DNA of 44,793 nucleotides from positions 1-44,793 of the forward strand of contig DYID01000028.1 in the NCBI GenBank assembly GCA_020723805.1. The letters run 5' to 3'. Below are positions 1 to 7,772 of the stretch, piece by piece. Within the stretch, counting starts at the first letter, position 1. Each line of letters starts with the position of its first letter. This DNA comes from Anaerolinea sp. Lineage in GTDB: Bacteria > Chloroflexota > Anaerolineae > Anaerolineales > Villigracilaceae. Both the position numbers and the translations under genes were made by a program. The notes under the pieces are model-generated. The model did not search any database, was not told where the DNA came from, and saw nothing but the letters and a program-made list of their open reading frames with translations.

Positions 1-65
1 TATCACAAGCCGCCTATGCTCAAGGGTAAAATCTCTATGCAATTACTCCTATCTGTGTAAGTACT

Positions 66-107
66 GTCACTGATGACTGATCACTGATGACTGATCATTG
101 ATGACTG
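66..107. repeat. heptanucleotide tract 1 (six units)
   Basis: Six consecutive 7-nt units in exact phase: gtcactg, atgactg, atcactg, atgactg, atcattg, atgactg. The tract begins 3 nt beyond the stop codon of the RhlE-like helicase (minus strand, stop at 110-112). The unit is shared with the tract at 1482-1530. Confidence 0.85.
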
Positions 108-109
108 AA

Positions 110-1342
110 CTACTTCCTCCTCGGCGCCAGTCTGTTTTTCGAAAAACTCTTCGGCGTGGGAGCAGGGCGCGGAGGGCGCTGTCCCTCTCGATGGTGAGGA
201 GCAGAGCGGGGCGGGGGAGGAGGCGAGTAGTCGAAGTCGGGGAGGGTGATACGTTCGAGCGGCTGTTTCATGATGCGTTCCAGAGTCCGAATCATGTCGT
301 TGTCTTCCGGCGTGACGAGCGTGAACGCGTCGCCGGTGCGCTGGGCGCGTCCCGTGCGCCCGATGCGGTGGATGTAAGCGTCGGCGGTGTCGGGCATGTC
401 GTAGTTGATGACGTGCGTGATGCTTTCGATGTCGAGACCGCGCGCCGCGATGTCGGTGGCGACCATGATGGGGAAGTGTCCGCTCTTGAAACCGCTGAGC
501 GCGTTCTGGCGTTGTCCCTGCGTGCGGTTACCGTGCAGGCTGGTGACGCGGAAACCCGCATGAGCGATTTGCCGCGCTACTTTATCGGCGCGATGTTTGG
601 TGCGCGTAAAAACCAGCACCGAATCCGAATCGATCTGCTTGAGCAGTTTGACCAGCAACGCCGACTTCAAATGCGGCGGGACGGGATAGAGCGCGTGCGT
701 CACTGTCACCGCAGGTTTGCTGATGCCCATCGAGATGCGCTGCGGCTCTCTGAGCGATTGCGCCGCGAGCAGTTCCACTTCGGGCGGGAACGTCGCCGAA
801 AATAGCATGGTTTGCCGCTCGGCGGGGACGGCTTTAATGATGCGCCGCACGTCGGGCAGGAAGCCCATGTCGAACATGCGGTCGGCTTCATCCAACACCA
901 AAATCTCGATGTGATTCGTTTTGATATGGCGCTGCTGAATGAGGTCCAGCAGACGCCCCGGCGTGGCGACCAAGATTTCGACGCCCTGGCGTAATGCCTT
1001 GATCTGACGGTCGGCTCCAACGCCGCCGTAGATGGTTGCGCTCCTCAGCCCCGTTCCCGTCGAGAGCGTCTTCGTCACTTGATGAATTTGCTCGGCGAGT
1101 TCGCGCGTTGGCGTGACGATGAGCGCGCGCGGCGTTCCGCGCGGACCCTCGAGTAACTTGTTCAGAATGGGGAGGACGAACGCGGCGGTCTTGCCGGTGC
1201 CGGTCTGCGCCGTGCCGATGATGTCCCGCCCGCGCAAGGCGGCGGGGATTGCTGCCTCCTGGATGGGAGTCGCGGTCTCATAGCCCGCGAGTTTGATTCC
1301 CTGCATGAGACGGGAATCCAGATTGAATTGTTCGAATTTCAA
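110..1342 (-). CDS. rhlE: DEAD-box ATP-dependent RNA helicase, RhlE-like
   Basis: This is an ATP-dependent RNA helicase expected to remodel RNA secondary structure in ribosome assembly or RNA decay. The 410-residue protein shows the Q motif (TPIQ, residues 25-28), Walker A AQTGTGKT (45-52), PTRELAEQ, the DEAD box in VLDEADRMFDMGF near residue 150, the SAT motif in LFSATFPP, and HRIGRTGR in the second RecA domain. The C-terminal tail is proline- and arginine-rich and probably disordered, as in RhlE-type enzymes that use basic tails for RNA binding. The ATG start gives a complete Q motif. It is last in a co-directional series, separated from the methyltransferase gene by about 190 bp containing its own possible TATAAT box and a heptamer tract. 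The exact RhlE, CsdA or DeaD subgroup is uncertain. Confidence 0.93.
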   Translation of the reverse strand: MKFEQFNLDSRLMQGIKLAGYETATPIQEAAIPAALRGRDIIGTAQTGTGKTAAFVLPILNKLLEGPRGTPRALIVTPTRELAEQIHQVTKTLSTGTGLRSATIYGGVGADRQIKALRQGVEILVATPGRLLDLIQQRHIKTNHIEILVLDEADRMFDMGFLPDVRRIIKAVPAERQTMLFSATFPPEVELLAAQSLREPQRISMGISKPAVTVTHALYPVPPHLKSALLVKLLKQIDSDSVLVFTRTKHRADKVARQIAHAGFRVTSLHGNRTQGQRQNALSGFKSGHFPIMVATDIAARGLDIESITHVINYDMPDTADAYIHRIGRTGRAQRTGDAFTLVTPEDNDMIRTLERIMKQPLERITLPDFDYSPPPPPRSAPHHREGQRPPRPAPTPKSFSKNRLAPRRK

Positions 1343-1439
1343 AACTTTTCCTGTTCTTCAGAAGTCGTGCCTGGTAAAGAATGAGTTTCCCTCAAACGAA
1401 CACAGCGGTGGACTGCTGATATAGATGATTGATAACCAG

Positions 1440-1445
1440 ATTATA
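1440..1445 (-). promoter_or_regulatory. possible -10 box for the helicase gene
   Basis: A perfect TATAAT on the minus strand lies about 97 nt upstream of the helicase start, preceded by GGG. No good -35 hexamer is seen 17 nt further upstream, so the call is weak. Confidence 0.4.
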
Positions 1446-1481
1446 CCCTGCTTCTCCCCAACGAAGCCACGAATTTCTTCC

Positions 1482-1530
1482 CTCACTGATAACTGATAAC
1501 CGATAACTGATGACTGATGACTGATAACTC
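1482..1530. repeat. heptanucleotide tract 2 (seven units)
   Basis: Units in phase: ctcactg, ataactg, ataaccg, ataactg, atgactg, atgactg, ataactc. It ends 2 nt before the stop codon of the methyltransferase gene (1533-1535, minus strand). It shares the atgactg unit with tract 1, although the two lie 1.4 kb apart. Confidence 0.85.
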
Positions 1531-1532
1531 GA

Positions 1533-2411
1533 TCACCGTTTCACCAAAAAATCCATCTGATGGGCGATGTACACCAACTCGCCGCGTTCGATTTGCGCCC
1601 GGCGTTCCCGCAGCCATTTTGCAAACGCTCCCGAGTCCATTTCGGGGTGACCCGTCAATGACTGCTCGACAAAATGCAAGATGAAATGCAAGAAATACGC
1701 CTCGTCATCGGGATACTTTCCATCCCTCGCGTACACCACCCAATCCGACGCGCCCGCCGCAAGAATCTCCGCGCCCGCCTCTTGCAAATGCCCGAACAAA
1801 TGCCGCCCGCTGCGGCTGTCGCCGCCCGTTGCCCGCCTGTCCATTGTCTCGTGATACAGCCGCTCGACCTGCGCGTCCAGCCCCGCGTCAATCGTTGGCT
1901 CGAAGGTCGTCACGCCGTCGAAATTGAGCGTCAGCCACGCCAGCCCCTTCGTCAGCGAAAGCAACTTCGTCAACGACTCGGGCATCGGCAGTAAATCCAA
2001 AAACGCATGTGCGATCAACAAATCGGCGGGCTCTTGATTTTTCTGGATGAAATCGAAGACATCTGCCTGCTCGAAACGGATGCGGACATCATGAGCCTTA
2101 TCGAACACTCGCGCCTGATTCTCCCCGCTTCTCTCCACGCTCAAGCCTGTCTCCTCCGCCCAAACCTTCACCCACTCTGACGCATATTCGATGTTCTCCG
2201 TCATCTCGTCCACCATCACGTACTCGGCACGCCGAATTACATCCCACCGCACCAGCCGCCTGACCATCGTCCCAACCCCCGCGCCGACCTCGACGATGCG
2301 AAACGGCTCCTGCGGCAGGTTCGCTCTCAACGCCGAGAGCACATCCTTGTTGAGCGAGCGGTCGTCAACGGATTGTTTGGAAAGCAGATAGCGGGGAAAG
2401 GAATAGTCCAT
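1533..2411 (-). CDS. class I SAM-dependent methyltransferase, substrate unknown
   Basis: The 292-residue protein has a Rossmann-type SAM-binding motif [10 protein letters not shown], at residues 40-48, followed by an acidic strand end (VMVDEMTEN) matching motif II. It is therefore probably a soluble class I methyltransferase. The substrate cannot be read from the sequence. It lies downstream, in the same direction, of glycosyltransferase, PTPS-like and MDR genes, so it could modify the product of that cluster. A repeat element and about 200 bp separate it from the glycosyltransferase, so it may have its own promoter. The ATG start places motif I at the usual distance from the N-terminus. Confidence 0.8.
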   Translation of the reverse strand: MDYSFPRYLLSKQSVDDRSLNKDVLSALRANLPQEPFRIVEVGAGVGTMVRRLVRWDVIRRAEYVMVDEMTENIEYASEWVKVWAEETGLSVERSGENQARVFDKAHDVRIRFEQADVFDFIQKNQEPADLLIAHAFLDLLPMPESLTKLLSLTKGLAWLTLNFDGVTTFEPTIDAGLDAQVERLYHETMDRRATGGDSRSGRHLFGHLQEAGAEILAAGASDWVVYARDGKYPDDEAYFLHFILHFVEQSLTGHPEMDSGAFAKWLRERRAQIERGELVYIAHQMDFLVKR

Positions 2412-2460
2412 GTCGTTTACTCATTGTTCTATTGCAAGGTTGGTTTTTCAAGCGTACTGG

Positions 2461-2494
2461 GCGTTCTCTAACGCCCAGTTGCGCTAGAGAACGC
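2461..2494. repeat. 10-bp perfect inverted repeat
   Basis: gcgttctcta and its exact complement tagagaacgc are separated by 14 nt that themselves include half of a second hairpin (ctgggcgt/acgcccag). The tagagaacg core resembles the stem at 16007-16026. It lies upstream of the methyltransferase gene, and no U-run marks it as a terminator. Confidence 0.6.
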
Positions 2495-2514
2495 AGAATA
2501 TGCACGATTTTTTT

Positions 2515-2611
2515 GAATAACTCACCTTACGCGAAACGTCCCGAAGGTTCTCGCAAATTTCGCCTATTTTCCAGCCAAACCTTCGGGACGGTGCGTAACA
2601 TCAGTGAATAA
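2515..2611. repeat. palindromic repeat element, copy A (type 1)
   Basis: The element is about 97 bp. Its ends are imperfect inverted repeats (AATAACTCACCTTACGCG against the complement of the other end, ending GCGTAACATCAGTGAATA), and it has an internal hairpin CGTCCCGAAGGTT/AACCTTCGGGACG. The complement matches 30436-30533 almost base for base. It sits about 15 bp beyond the glycosyltransferase stop codon. Confidence 0.8.
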
Positions 2612-2625
2612 TTGCGCCGGAGCAT

Positions 2626-3705
2626 TTACATATTCGAACGGAGCGCATTCGAAGCGCCTGCCATTCGATATAAAAATTCTCGTATTCTTTTTGCCGTCTC
2701 TTCCCACCTCGGCTGTGACTTGTACCTCTTTACCGCATTCAAAGACAGCCTCACGAGCGCCTCGCGGTCATTCGTCAACTCATCGAGAATTTCCGCCAGC
2801 CTCGCATCGTCGTCTGGTTCGATTAGATAGCCGTCTTCCCCATGTGCGATGACCTCGCCCGCCGCGCCCGCCGTCGTCCCAATGGCGGGCAGACCGAAGC
2901 CCATCCCTTCGAGATAGACGATGCCAAAGCCTTCGTAACTCGACGGCACGACCATGAGATGTGCTTGCCGGTACATCTCGATTAGGGGCTGATGATCGAG
3001 GGGACCGTGAAGAAAGACGAAAGATGAAAGCCCGTTCGCCGCGATGAATTCCTGCATTTGTTTTGCATACTTCGGTTCAGCCGTCAGCCCTCCCACCACA
3101 TCCACCTTGACTTTCGACCTGCGCCGTTCGACGGCTTTTAGCAGTGTATGCAGTCCCTTGCGGTAAATCACGTTCCCCAAAAACAAAATCCGCAACTCGT
3201 TCAACTTTGCCCGCTCTCGAATTTCCTCCTCTGAAATCACATGATTGTAAAACCTGTCCGTTGGCGGATAGGCGACAAGGGACGGTTTCCTGCTCTCTAT
3301 GATCTCAGAAACTACTCTCGCCGTCGTGTTCGAGTTGAAGATGAAGCCGTCCACGCTTTGCAGGTATTTCTTTTCGACCATGCGATACAAAGCGTTCTGC
3401 CACTGTGGTCGCAGTTCCGAACAGCGCAGATGATGGACAAGGCTGATCACAGGGCAGGGATGCGGCAGGCGGTTGGCAAACAGCAGGGAGGGGTGATTCA
3501 ATTCGTCTTCGATGATCAGGTCAAAGTCAGGCGGGAGGCGGAAGCGCAGGTTGTCGGTCAGGTGCGAAGCGTAATTTCGCCATGGCAGTGAGATGACCTC
3601 CACCGTATCGCCCTGCCTGCGCAGGTACTCCACCAGTTTACGGTCGTACAAATACCCGCCGCTGACGGTATCGAGCGAGCCGTAAATGACAAGTCCGAGT
3701 TTCAT
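2626..3705 (-). CDS. GT4-family glycosyltransferase (GT-B fold)
   Basis: The 359-residue protein matches the GT4 (glycosyl transferases group 1) pattern. The N-terminal acceptor domain starts MKLGLVIYGS with a glycine-rich loop (TVSGGYLYDR). The C-terminal nucleotide-sugar domain contains RILFLGNVIYRKG and, around residues 255-275, SYEGFGIVYLEGMGFGLPA, which carries the EX7E-type donor-binding signature. It should transfer a sugar from an activated donor in the cytoplasm; donor and acceptor are unknown. The start lies 36 bp downstream of the PTPS-like gene stop, across a heptamer tract. The neighbourhood raises the possibility that the acceptor is a pterin or another small metabolite rather than cell-surface polysaccharide, which is inference only. 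Confidence 0.85.
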   Translation of the reverse strand: MKLGLVIYGSLDTVSGGYLYDRKLVEYLRRQGDTVEVISLPWRNYASHLTDNLRFRLPPDFDLIIEDELNHPSLLFANRLPHPCPVISLVHHLRCSELRPQWQNALYRMVEKKYLQSVDGFIFNSNTTARVVSEIIESRKPSLVAYPPTDRFYNHVISEEEIRERAKLNELRILFLGNVIYRKGLHTLLKAVERRRSKVKVDVVGGLTAEPKYAKQMQEFIAANGLSSFVFLHGPLDHQPLIEMYRQAHLMVVPSSYEGFGIVYLEGMGFGLPAIGTTAGAAGEVIAHGEDGYLIEPDDDARLAEILDELTNDREALVRLSLNAVKRYKSQPRWEETAKRIREFLYRMAGASNALRSNM

Positions 3706-3717
3706 GAGGAAGGTTAA

Positions 3718-3766
3718 AGGTCACAAGTCGCAAGTCGAATGTCAGACGTTCGACCTTCGGCGTTCG
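3718..3766. repeat. heptanucleotide tract 3 (seven units), overlapping a CDS end
   Basis: Units: aggtcac, aagtcgc, aagtcga, atgtcag, acgttcg, accttcg, gcgttcg. The tract covers the stop codon (3742-3744) and encodes the last residues (about VERRRSNV) of the PTPS-like protein, so the repeat has contributed the C-terminus of that gene. Confidence 0.75.
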
Positions 3767-4134
3767 ACCCGATATGCCGCCCACGCCGACTCGTTCTCCC
3801 ACAATACCACCTTGAGCGCAGAGATATTCTCAGCCTGAATGCGTTCGCTCAGCGCCGTTGCCAAAATCCGCGCGAAATGCTCGATGGACGGGTTCAAGCC
3901 TGCGAATTCGGGCTTGTCGTTCAACATTTGCTCCTTGTAGTAGCACACGACCTCGTCGAGATGCTTTTCCACCTCCACGATGTCAACGAGGTAACCGTGC
4001 TGGTCGAGTTCCGTCCCTTCGAGCTGCAATTCAAGGACATAATGATGCGAGTTGGGGAAATTCTCCGCCCCCCAATCTCCGCCGATGAGGAAATGTCTGG
4101 CGATGAAATCTCTTCTGACTCCGAGTGTGTACAT
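3742..4134 (-). CDS. 6-pyruvoyl-tetrahydropterin synthase/QueD-family protein, catalytic residues altered
   Basis: The 130-residue protein has T-fold PTPS features: RDFIARHFL with the first zinc-type His (H14), a second-strand block NSHHYVLELQL, the GYLVDIVEVEKHLDEVV helix block, MLNDKPEFAGLNPSIE and a C-terminal LWENESAWAAY carrying the pterin-anchoring Glu. Aligned by eye to E. coli QueD, the HxH zinc pair reads NxH (N28, H30), the catalytic Cys position is E24, and LDHHYLND reads YKEQMLND. Key zinc and proton-transfer residues therefore appear replaced. It may bind a pterin without the classical reaction, or do different chemistry. The ATG at 4132-4134 was chosen because upstream sequence in this frame only shadows the antiporter gene, which ends 10 bp upstream. 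Confidence 0.8.
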   Translation of the reverse strand: MYTLGVRRDFIARHFLIGGDWGAENFPNSHHYVLELQLEGTELDQHGYLVDIVEVEKHLDEVVCYYKEQMLNDKPEFAGLNPSIEHFARILATALSERIQAENISALKVVLWENESAWAAYRVERRRSNV

Positions 4135-4144
4135 GTTGGCTCCA

Positions 4145-5620
4145 TTATGTGGTTTCGGGAAGGACTGGATTTGCGCTGGCTTCCACTTCTGCGAAAGTTT
4201 CTTTGTCCGCAAGGACGATGAGTGTGTCGCCCTCGCGCAGTTCGATGCCGCCGCTGGGCATGATGAACTCCTGGTTGCGGGCGATGAGGACGATGAGAAA
4301 CTCAGCGGGCAGTCCCAATTCGACGATGGCTTTCCCTGCAAACGGCGAGTTCGGACGGATGGGCAGTTCCTTGAGTTCGTTTTTGAACCCGCTGACGGGC
4401 GTGAATTCGATGGGGTAAATCGGCTTGCTTTCGATGGGCGCGTCCACTTTGAGCCATTTGGCAACATAAGGCAGAGACGCTCCCTGCAAAAGGGTGGAGG
4501 TCAAAACGACGAAGAAAACGATATTGAAAATCGAATCAGCCTCGGGCAGTCCGGAAAGAAGCGGGAACGTCGCCAGGATGATCGGCACCGCGCCGCGCAG
4601 TCCCACCCATGCGACGAAGGTTTTCTCCCGCAGGTCGAATTTGGAAAACGCCAAACCGAGAAAGATACTGACGGGTCTCGCCAGAAAAATCAGCGCCGCG
4701 GCGACAAGCAGTCCCGTGCCGATGATGGGGACGAGGCGGGACGGGAAGACGAGCAAACCGAGCGTCAGGAACATGGCGATTTGCATCAACCATGCCATAC
4801 CGTTGTGAAAGCGGATGAGACTGCGGCGATGGACGAAATCCTGATGACCCGCCACGATGCCTGCCAGATAAACGGCAAGGAATCCGTTACCGTATGCCGC
4901 GCTGGTCAGGCTGTAGGTCAGGAACATCACGGAGAGAGTCAGCACAGGATACAGCCCCTCAAAACCGAGTTGCAGGCGGTTGGCAAGGAAGGCAATTACT
5001 TTGCCGAAGACGAAGCCCATGGCAACGCCCACAATGACTTGAAGGACGAACGAGACGATCAGATTGTTGAACCGAAAATCGGGCTGGGTGAGAAGTTGAA
5101 TCAGGCCAACGGTCAGAAAGACCGCCATCGGGTCGTTGCTCCCCGATTCGAGTTCGAGCAGGGGGCGCAGTTTTCCCTTCAACCCCAAACTCTTCGAGCG
5201 CAAAATCGAAAACACCGCCGCCGCATCGGTGGAGGAAACGATTGCGCCGAGCAGAAGTCCCTGCAAGATGGTAAAGCCGAGCAGGATTTGCGCGGTCAAG
5301 CCAACGATAAGCGCCGTTAGAAAAACGCCCAAAGAGGAGAGAATGATGCCCTCTTTCAGCACGGGGCGAATGTCTTCCCAATCGGTTTCCAATCCGCCCG
5401 CGAACAGGATGAGGTTCAGGGCGACGATGCCGATGAACTGCGCCAATGCCGCATCGTCGAAATAGATTCCCCCGGGACCGTCTGACCCTGCCAGCATGCC
5501 GAGCGCCAAAAACAACAGCAAGGCAGGGATGCCGAAGCGGTCCGCGACCTTGCTGGCAAGCACGCTCAACAAGAGCAGGCTGGCAACGCTGACGAGGATC
5601 AGTTCAGTGGATAGGTTCAT
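4145..5620 (-). CDS. K+/H+ (CPA1) antiporter, NhaP2/CvrA-like, with RCK_C domain
   Basis: This inner-membrane cation/proton antiporter should exchange K+ or Na+ for H+ in pH and ion homeostasis. Of its 491 residues, the first 390 or so form about 12 hydrophobic segments of the Na+/H+ exchanger family; ESGSNDPMAVFLTVG carries the ND-type ion-binding motif and FVAWVGLRGAVPIILA is a typical late helix. Residues about 400-480 form a cytoplasmic TrkA_C-like domain (FAGKAIVELGLPAEFLIVLI, then GGIELREGDTLIVLADKETF), as in NhaP2/CvrA. Its ATG overlaps the stop of the MDR dehydrogenase gene by 4 bp, so the two are probably translationally coupled. An antiporter inside a metabolic-looking cluster is odd and may be coincidental. 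Confidence 0.9.
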   Translation of the reverse strand: MNLSTELILVSVASLLLLSVLASKVADRFGIPALLLFLALGMLAGSDGPGGIYFDDAALAQFIGIVALNLILFAGGLETDWEDIRPVLKEGIILSSLGVFLTALIVGLTAQILLGFTILQGLLLGAIVSSTDAAAVFSILRSKSLGLKGKLRPLLELESGSNDPMAVFLTVGLIQLLTQPDFRFNNLIVSFVLQVIVGVAMGFVFGKVIAFLANRLQLGFEGLYPVLTLSVMFLTYSLTSAAYGNGFLAVYLAGIVAGHQDFVHRRSLIRFHNGMAWLMQIAMFLTLGLLVFPSRLVPIIGTGLLVAAALIFLARPVSIFLGLAFSKFDLREKTFVAWVGLRGAVPIILATFPLLSGLPEADSIFNIVFFVVLTSTLLQGASLPYVAKWLKVDAPIESKPIYPIEFTPVSGFKNELKELPIRPNSPFAGKAIVELGLPAEFLIVLIARNQEFIMPSGGIELREGDTLIVLADKETFAEVEASANPVLPETT

Positions 5621-6636
5621 TGGTAATTGAAAATCACCTGGATCGTCTCCTGCGGATTTTCATCGAGCAGACGATACGCCTTTTCCGCCTCCTCGATGGG
5701 AAAACGGTGCGTGATCCACTTCTGCGGCTGGATGCGTTTCAGCGCCTCCCACACGACCCGGAACCTGCGTGCCTTGTCCCAGCGCCCGCTCAACGCTGGA
5801 GCAATGGTGCTGACCTGCGAGGAGACCAACTGAATCCGCGAGCGATGGAACGCGCCACCGAGGTCAATCGGCGCTTTTTTCGCTCCATACCACGAGCCGA
5901 TGACGATGCGCCCGCTGAAGGCGGTGAGTGCGATGGCGTCGTTTAGCGCGGAGGGAGAGCCGCTGAGTTCGAAGGTCAGGTCGAAGTTTTGCGTGTAGCC
6001 AATTTGGTAGTTAGATGAGTTGAGATTGGGATTTTTGCCCAACATTTCAGGGTCAAACGAATCATCCACCCCAATTTCCAGCGACGCTTTGCGCCGCAGG
6101 GGGTAGCAATCGGATGTGACCAGTGTTTGCAATGGAAATTCACGCAGCAAGGAGGCGGTCAGCAAGCCGACGATGCCTTGTCCCAGCACCAGCACGCGCT
6201 CTCCCAGAATCGGCACGCCGTCCTGAACCAGGTTTACGGCGGTTTCCATGTTGGGGAGGAAGGAGCAGGTTTCGGCGGGGAGAGAAGCGGGGGGAAAAAT
6301 CAGGGATGAAGGATGAGCGATGAAGGAGGAAGCGTGTGGATGAAATCCAAAGACGAGTTTGTCGCGCAATCCCTTGTCCACGTCCCTGCCTGTTTCGCGG
6401 ATGATTCCCACGCACGCATAGCCATATTTCAGCGGATACTGCAAGTTACTGCTGAGGCGGTCGTGCGTATCTGCAAGGTGCGGAAACTCACCGCGATAGA
6501 CGAGCATCTCGGTACCCGCGCTGATGGCGGAGCAGACGGTTTCCACGAGCACTTCATCGTCTTTCAACGGCGGCAGAGGCGTTTCCCGAACTTCTATCTG
6601 TTTAGGGGCGGTAAAAAACAGCGAACGCGCTTTCAT
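5617..6636 (-). CDS. medium-chain dehydrogenase/reductase (zinc-type ADH superfamily) without the catalytic zinc Cys
   Basis: The 339-residue protein has the MDR architecture: a GroES-like N-terminal half and a nucleotide-binding half with VLVLGQGIVGLL near residues 148-158. The block that normally holds the catalytic zinc Cys reads SAISAGTEMLVYRG, so that ligand is absent; a similar S-x-I-S-x-GTE block occurs in BchC-type dehydrogenases. It probably oxidises or reduces a small substrate with NAD(P)H. Residues 101-114 form a peptide repeat, HASSFIA then HPSSLIF, encoded by a heptanucleotide DNA tract (6303-6344), an apparent in-frame expansion. The gene heads a co-directional series and has TACAAT only 6 nt before its ATG, suggesting a leaderless transcript. 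Confidence 0.82.
   Translation of the reverse strand: MKARSLFFTAPKQIEVRETPLPPLKDDEVLVETVCSAISAGTEMLVYRGEFPHLADTHDRLSSNLQYPLKYGYACVGIIRETGRDVDKGLRDKLVFGFHPHASSFIAHPSSLIFPPASLPAETCSFLPNMETAVNLVQDGVPILGERVLVLGQGIVGLLTASLLREFPLQTLVTSDCYPLRRKASLEIGVDDSFDPEMLGKNPNLNSSNYQIGYTQNFDLTFELSGSPSALNDAIALTAFSGRIVIGSWYGAKKAPIDLGGAFHRSRIQLVSSQVSTIAPALSGRWDKARRFRVVWEALKRIQPQKWITHRFPIEEAEKAYRLLDENPQETIQVIFNYQ
6303..6344. repeat. heptanucleotide tract 4 (six units) inside a CDS
   Basis: Units: gggatga, aggatga, gcgatga, aggagga, agcgtgt, ggatgaa. Three units make 21 nt, so translation on the minus strand gives a 7-residue peptide repeat (HASSFIA, HPSSLIF) inside the MDR dehydrogenase. This is the only tract here lying wholly inside a reading frame. 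Confidence 0.75.
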
Positions 6637-6642
6637 GGTTCC

Positions 6643-6648
6643 ATTGTA
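6643..6648 (-). promoter_or_regulatory. -10-like box, leaderless start of the MDR dehydrogenase gene
   Basis: TACAAT on the minus strand ends 6 nt before the ATG, so transcription would begin at or near the start codon. No Shine-Dalgarno site fits between them. Confidence 0.5.
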
Positions 6649-6683
6649 TCTTTGATTTTGGGGTGTGCGGCGGTGAAGTTATG

Positions 6684-6760
6684 TACTGATGTCATGCAGT
6701 TTGTTTGTGCCGCCTGAAAGCACGAGATAAATCTCACGTTACGGCGTAAAGTGAGTCACT
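6684..6760. repeat. palindromic repeat element, degenerate copy D
   Basis: A worn relative of the elements at 30345 and 36564: it starts TACTGATGTCATGC, contains GCCGCCTGAAAG and GAGATAAATCTCACG, and ends GGCGTAAAGTGAGTCACT. Its end provides the TGA stop codon (6756-6758, minus strand) of the acyltransferase gene. Confidence 0.6.
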
Positions 6761-7649
6761 CGAGAGCGGATATGCCTGCGCCTTCGGGTTTGTTGAGAAG
6801 CAGTCCCCGCATTCGCTCGATGATTTTGGCGTGGATGGCATCCGAATCGGTTGACCCCACTTCGTCCAGCGTGATTGGTTTCGCAAACTGCACATGGACA
6901 GTCGTTGGGCGGGCATCGCGCGTGATGATGGCGAGCAGCTGCAACGCGGCGGCGAGTTTTTCGCGTTCGAGGCGGGTGTGCTTGAGGCGCGTCAGCCAGT
7001 GACGCGCGGTCCGCTCCCAGATGACGCCGCTGACGAGGATGGGGACAATTCTCACGTCACGTGCGAAGCGAAGGAAGACACCGGCGGAGTCAGTCCAGTT
7101 GGAAAGGGCGTCCAATGCGCCGGGGTACACGAGCGGGTCGGGTTCGATTTCGCCGGCGGGGAAAGTGAGAACCGCGCCGCCGTTCCGCAGATGGTTCGAA
7201 ACCTGCCGCACGGCGTTCATGCGTCTGGCGGGGTCGTCGTCTATGAAAAACAGTTGACGTGTGGTGTTTGCCAGCGCCTCCAAAAACGGACGATGCAGGG
7301 CGATGATTTTCAGGTCGGCGCGGCGGATGGCGGCAAACAGGCTGATGGTATCTGCCATGCCGGGATGATTGGAGAGGAAGAGCGCAGGTCCCGGCGAGGG
7401 AACGTGTTCATGTCCATACACCCGAACATCCCGCACATATTGTCTTTGCATGATGGTGCGTGAGGCTTCGGCAAGGCTGGTTCGCCCAACGAGGTCGTCA
7501 AAGTCCACCATTTGACGGGCGAACTTGCGCGCCGGGCGGATGAAGGCACGCCGAACCAGCGATGCAAGCAAAGGTTTATCCTGCCAGCCGAAGGAGGCAA
7601 CGAGGTCGTCGAGGTTGATGCGGGTGAGGGTGTCAAGGGGGGAGGGCAT
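6756..7649 (-). CDS. PlsC-like 1-acyl-sn-glycerol-3-phosphate acyltransferase family protein
   Basis: The 297-residue protein contains the HX4D acyltransferase signature as HPGMAD (residues 95-100), preceded by ALFLSN, with LHRPFLEALANTTRQLFFIDDD after it. The downstream TFPAGEIEPDPLVYPGALD block corresponds to the substrate-binding FPEGT-type motif. It should transfer an acyl chain to a glycerolipid or similar acceptor at the inner face of the membrane; no long hydrophobic anchor is evident. It is longer than minimal PlsC and has about 75 N-terminal residues before the core. It lies downstream of clpS in the same direction, separated by a long heptamer tract, and a repeat element supplies its stop codon. 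Substrate is uncertain. Confidence 0.85.
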   Translation of the reverse strand: MPSPLDTLTRINLDDLVASFGWQDKPLLASLVRRAFIRPARKFARQMVDFDDLVGRTSLAEASRTIMQRQYVRDVRVYGHEHVPSPGPALFLSNHPGMADTISLFAAIRRADLKIIALHRPFLEALANTTRQLFFIDDDPARRMNAVRQVSNHLRNGGAVLTFPAGEIEPDPLVYPGALDALSNWTDSAGVFLRFARDVRIVPILVSGVIWERTARHWLTRLKHTRLEREKLAAALQLLAIITRDARPTTVHVQFAKPITLDEVGSTDSDAIHAKIIERMRGLLLNKPEGAGISALE

Positions 7650-7650
7650 G

Positions 7651-7761
7651 GAGGAGGAAAGAAGAAAGAGGAAAGAGGAGAGTGGGGGGTGGGAAGTAGA
7701 AAGTGGGGAGTAGAGAGTGGGGAGTAGAGAGTGGGGAGTAGAGAGTGGGGAGTGGAAAGTG
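7651..7761. repeat. heptanucleotide tract 5 (about fifteen units)
   Basis: This is the longest clean array. Purine-only units such as aggagga, aagaaga and aagagga run into twelve units alternating gggagta and gagagtg from 7678 to 7761, all in one 7-nt phase. It fills the gap between the clpS stop (7773) and the acyltransferase start (7649), both on the minus strand. Confidence 0.9.
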
Positions 7762-7772
7762 GAGGGGATTAG

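Noticed and set aside
66-107. CRISPR array in the first heptamer tract, and similarly in other tracts
   Set aside because: Units are 7 nt without spacers, and no cas genes are present.
4135-4467. Longer version of the PTPS-like protein starting at 4467
   Set aside because: The extra 111 residues shadow the end of the antiporter gene; the fold begins at the ATG at 4134.
4052-5320. 422-codon frame opposite the antiporter
   Set aside because: Highly charged, repetitive shadow sequence; the antiporter on the other strand has clear membrane helices and motifs.
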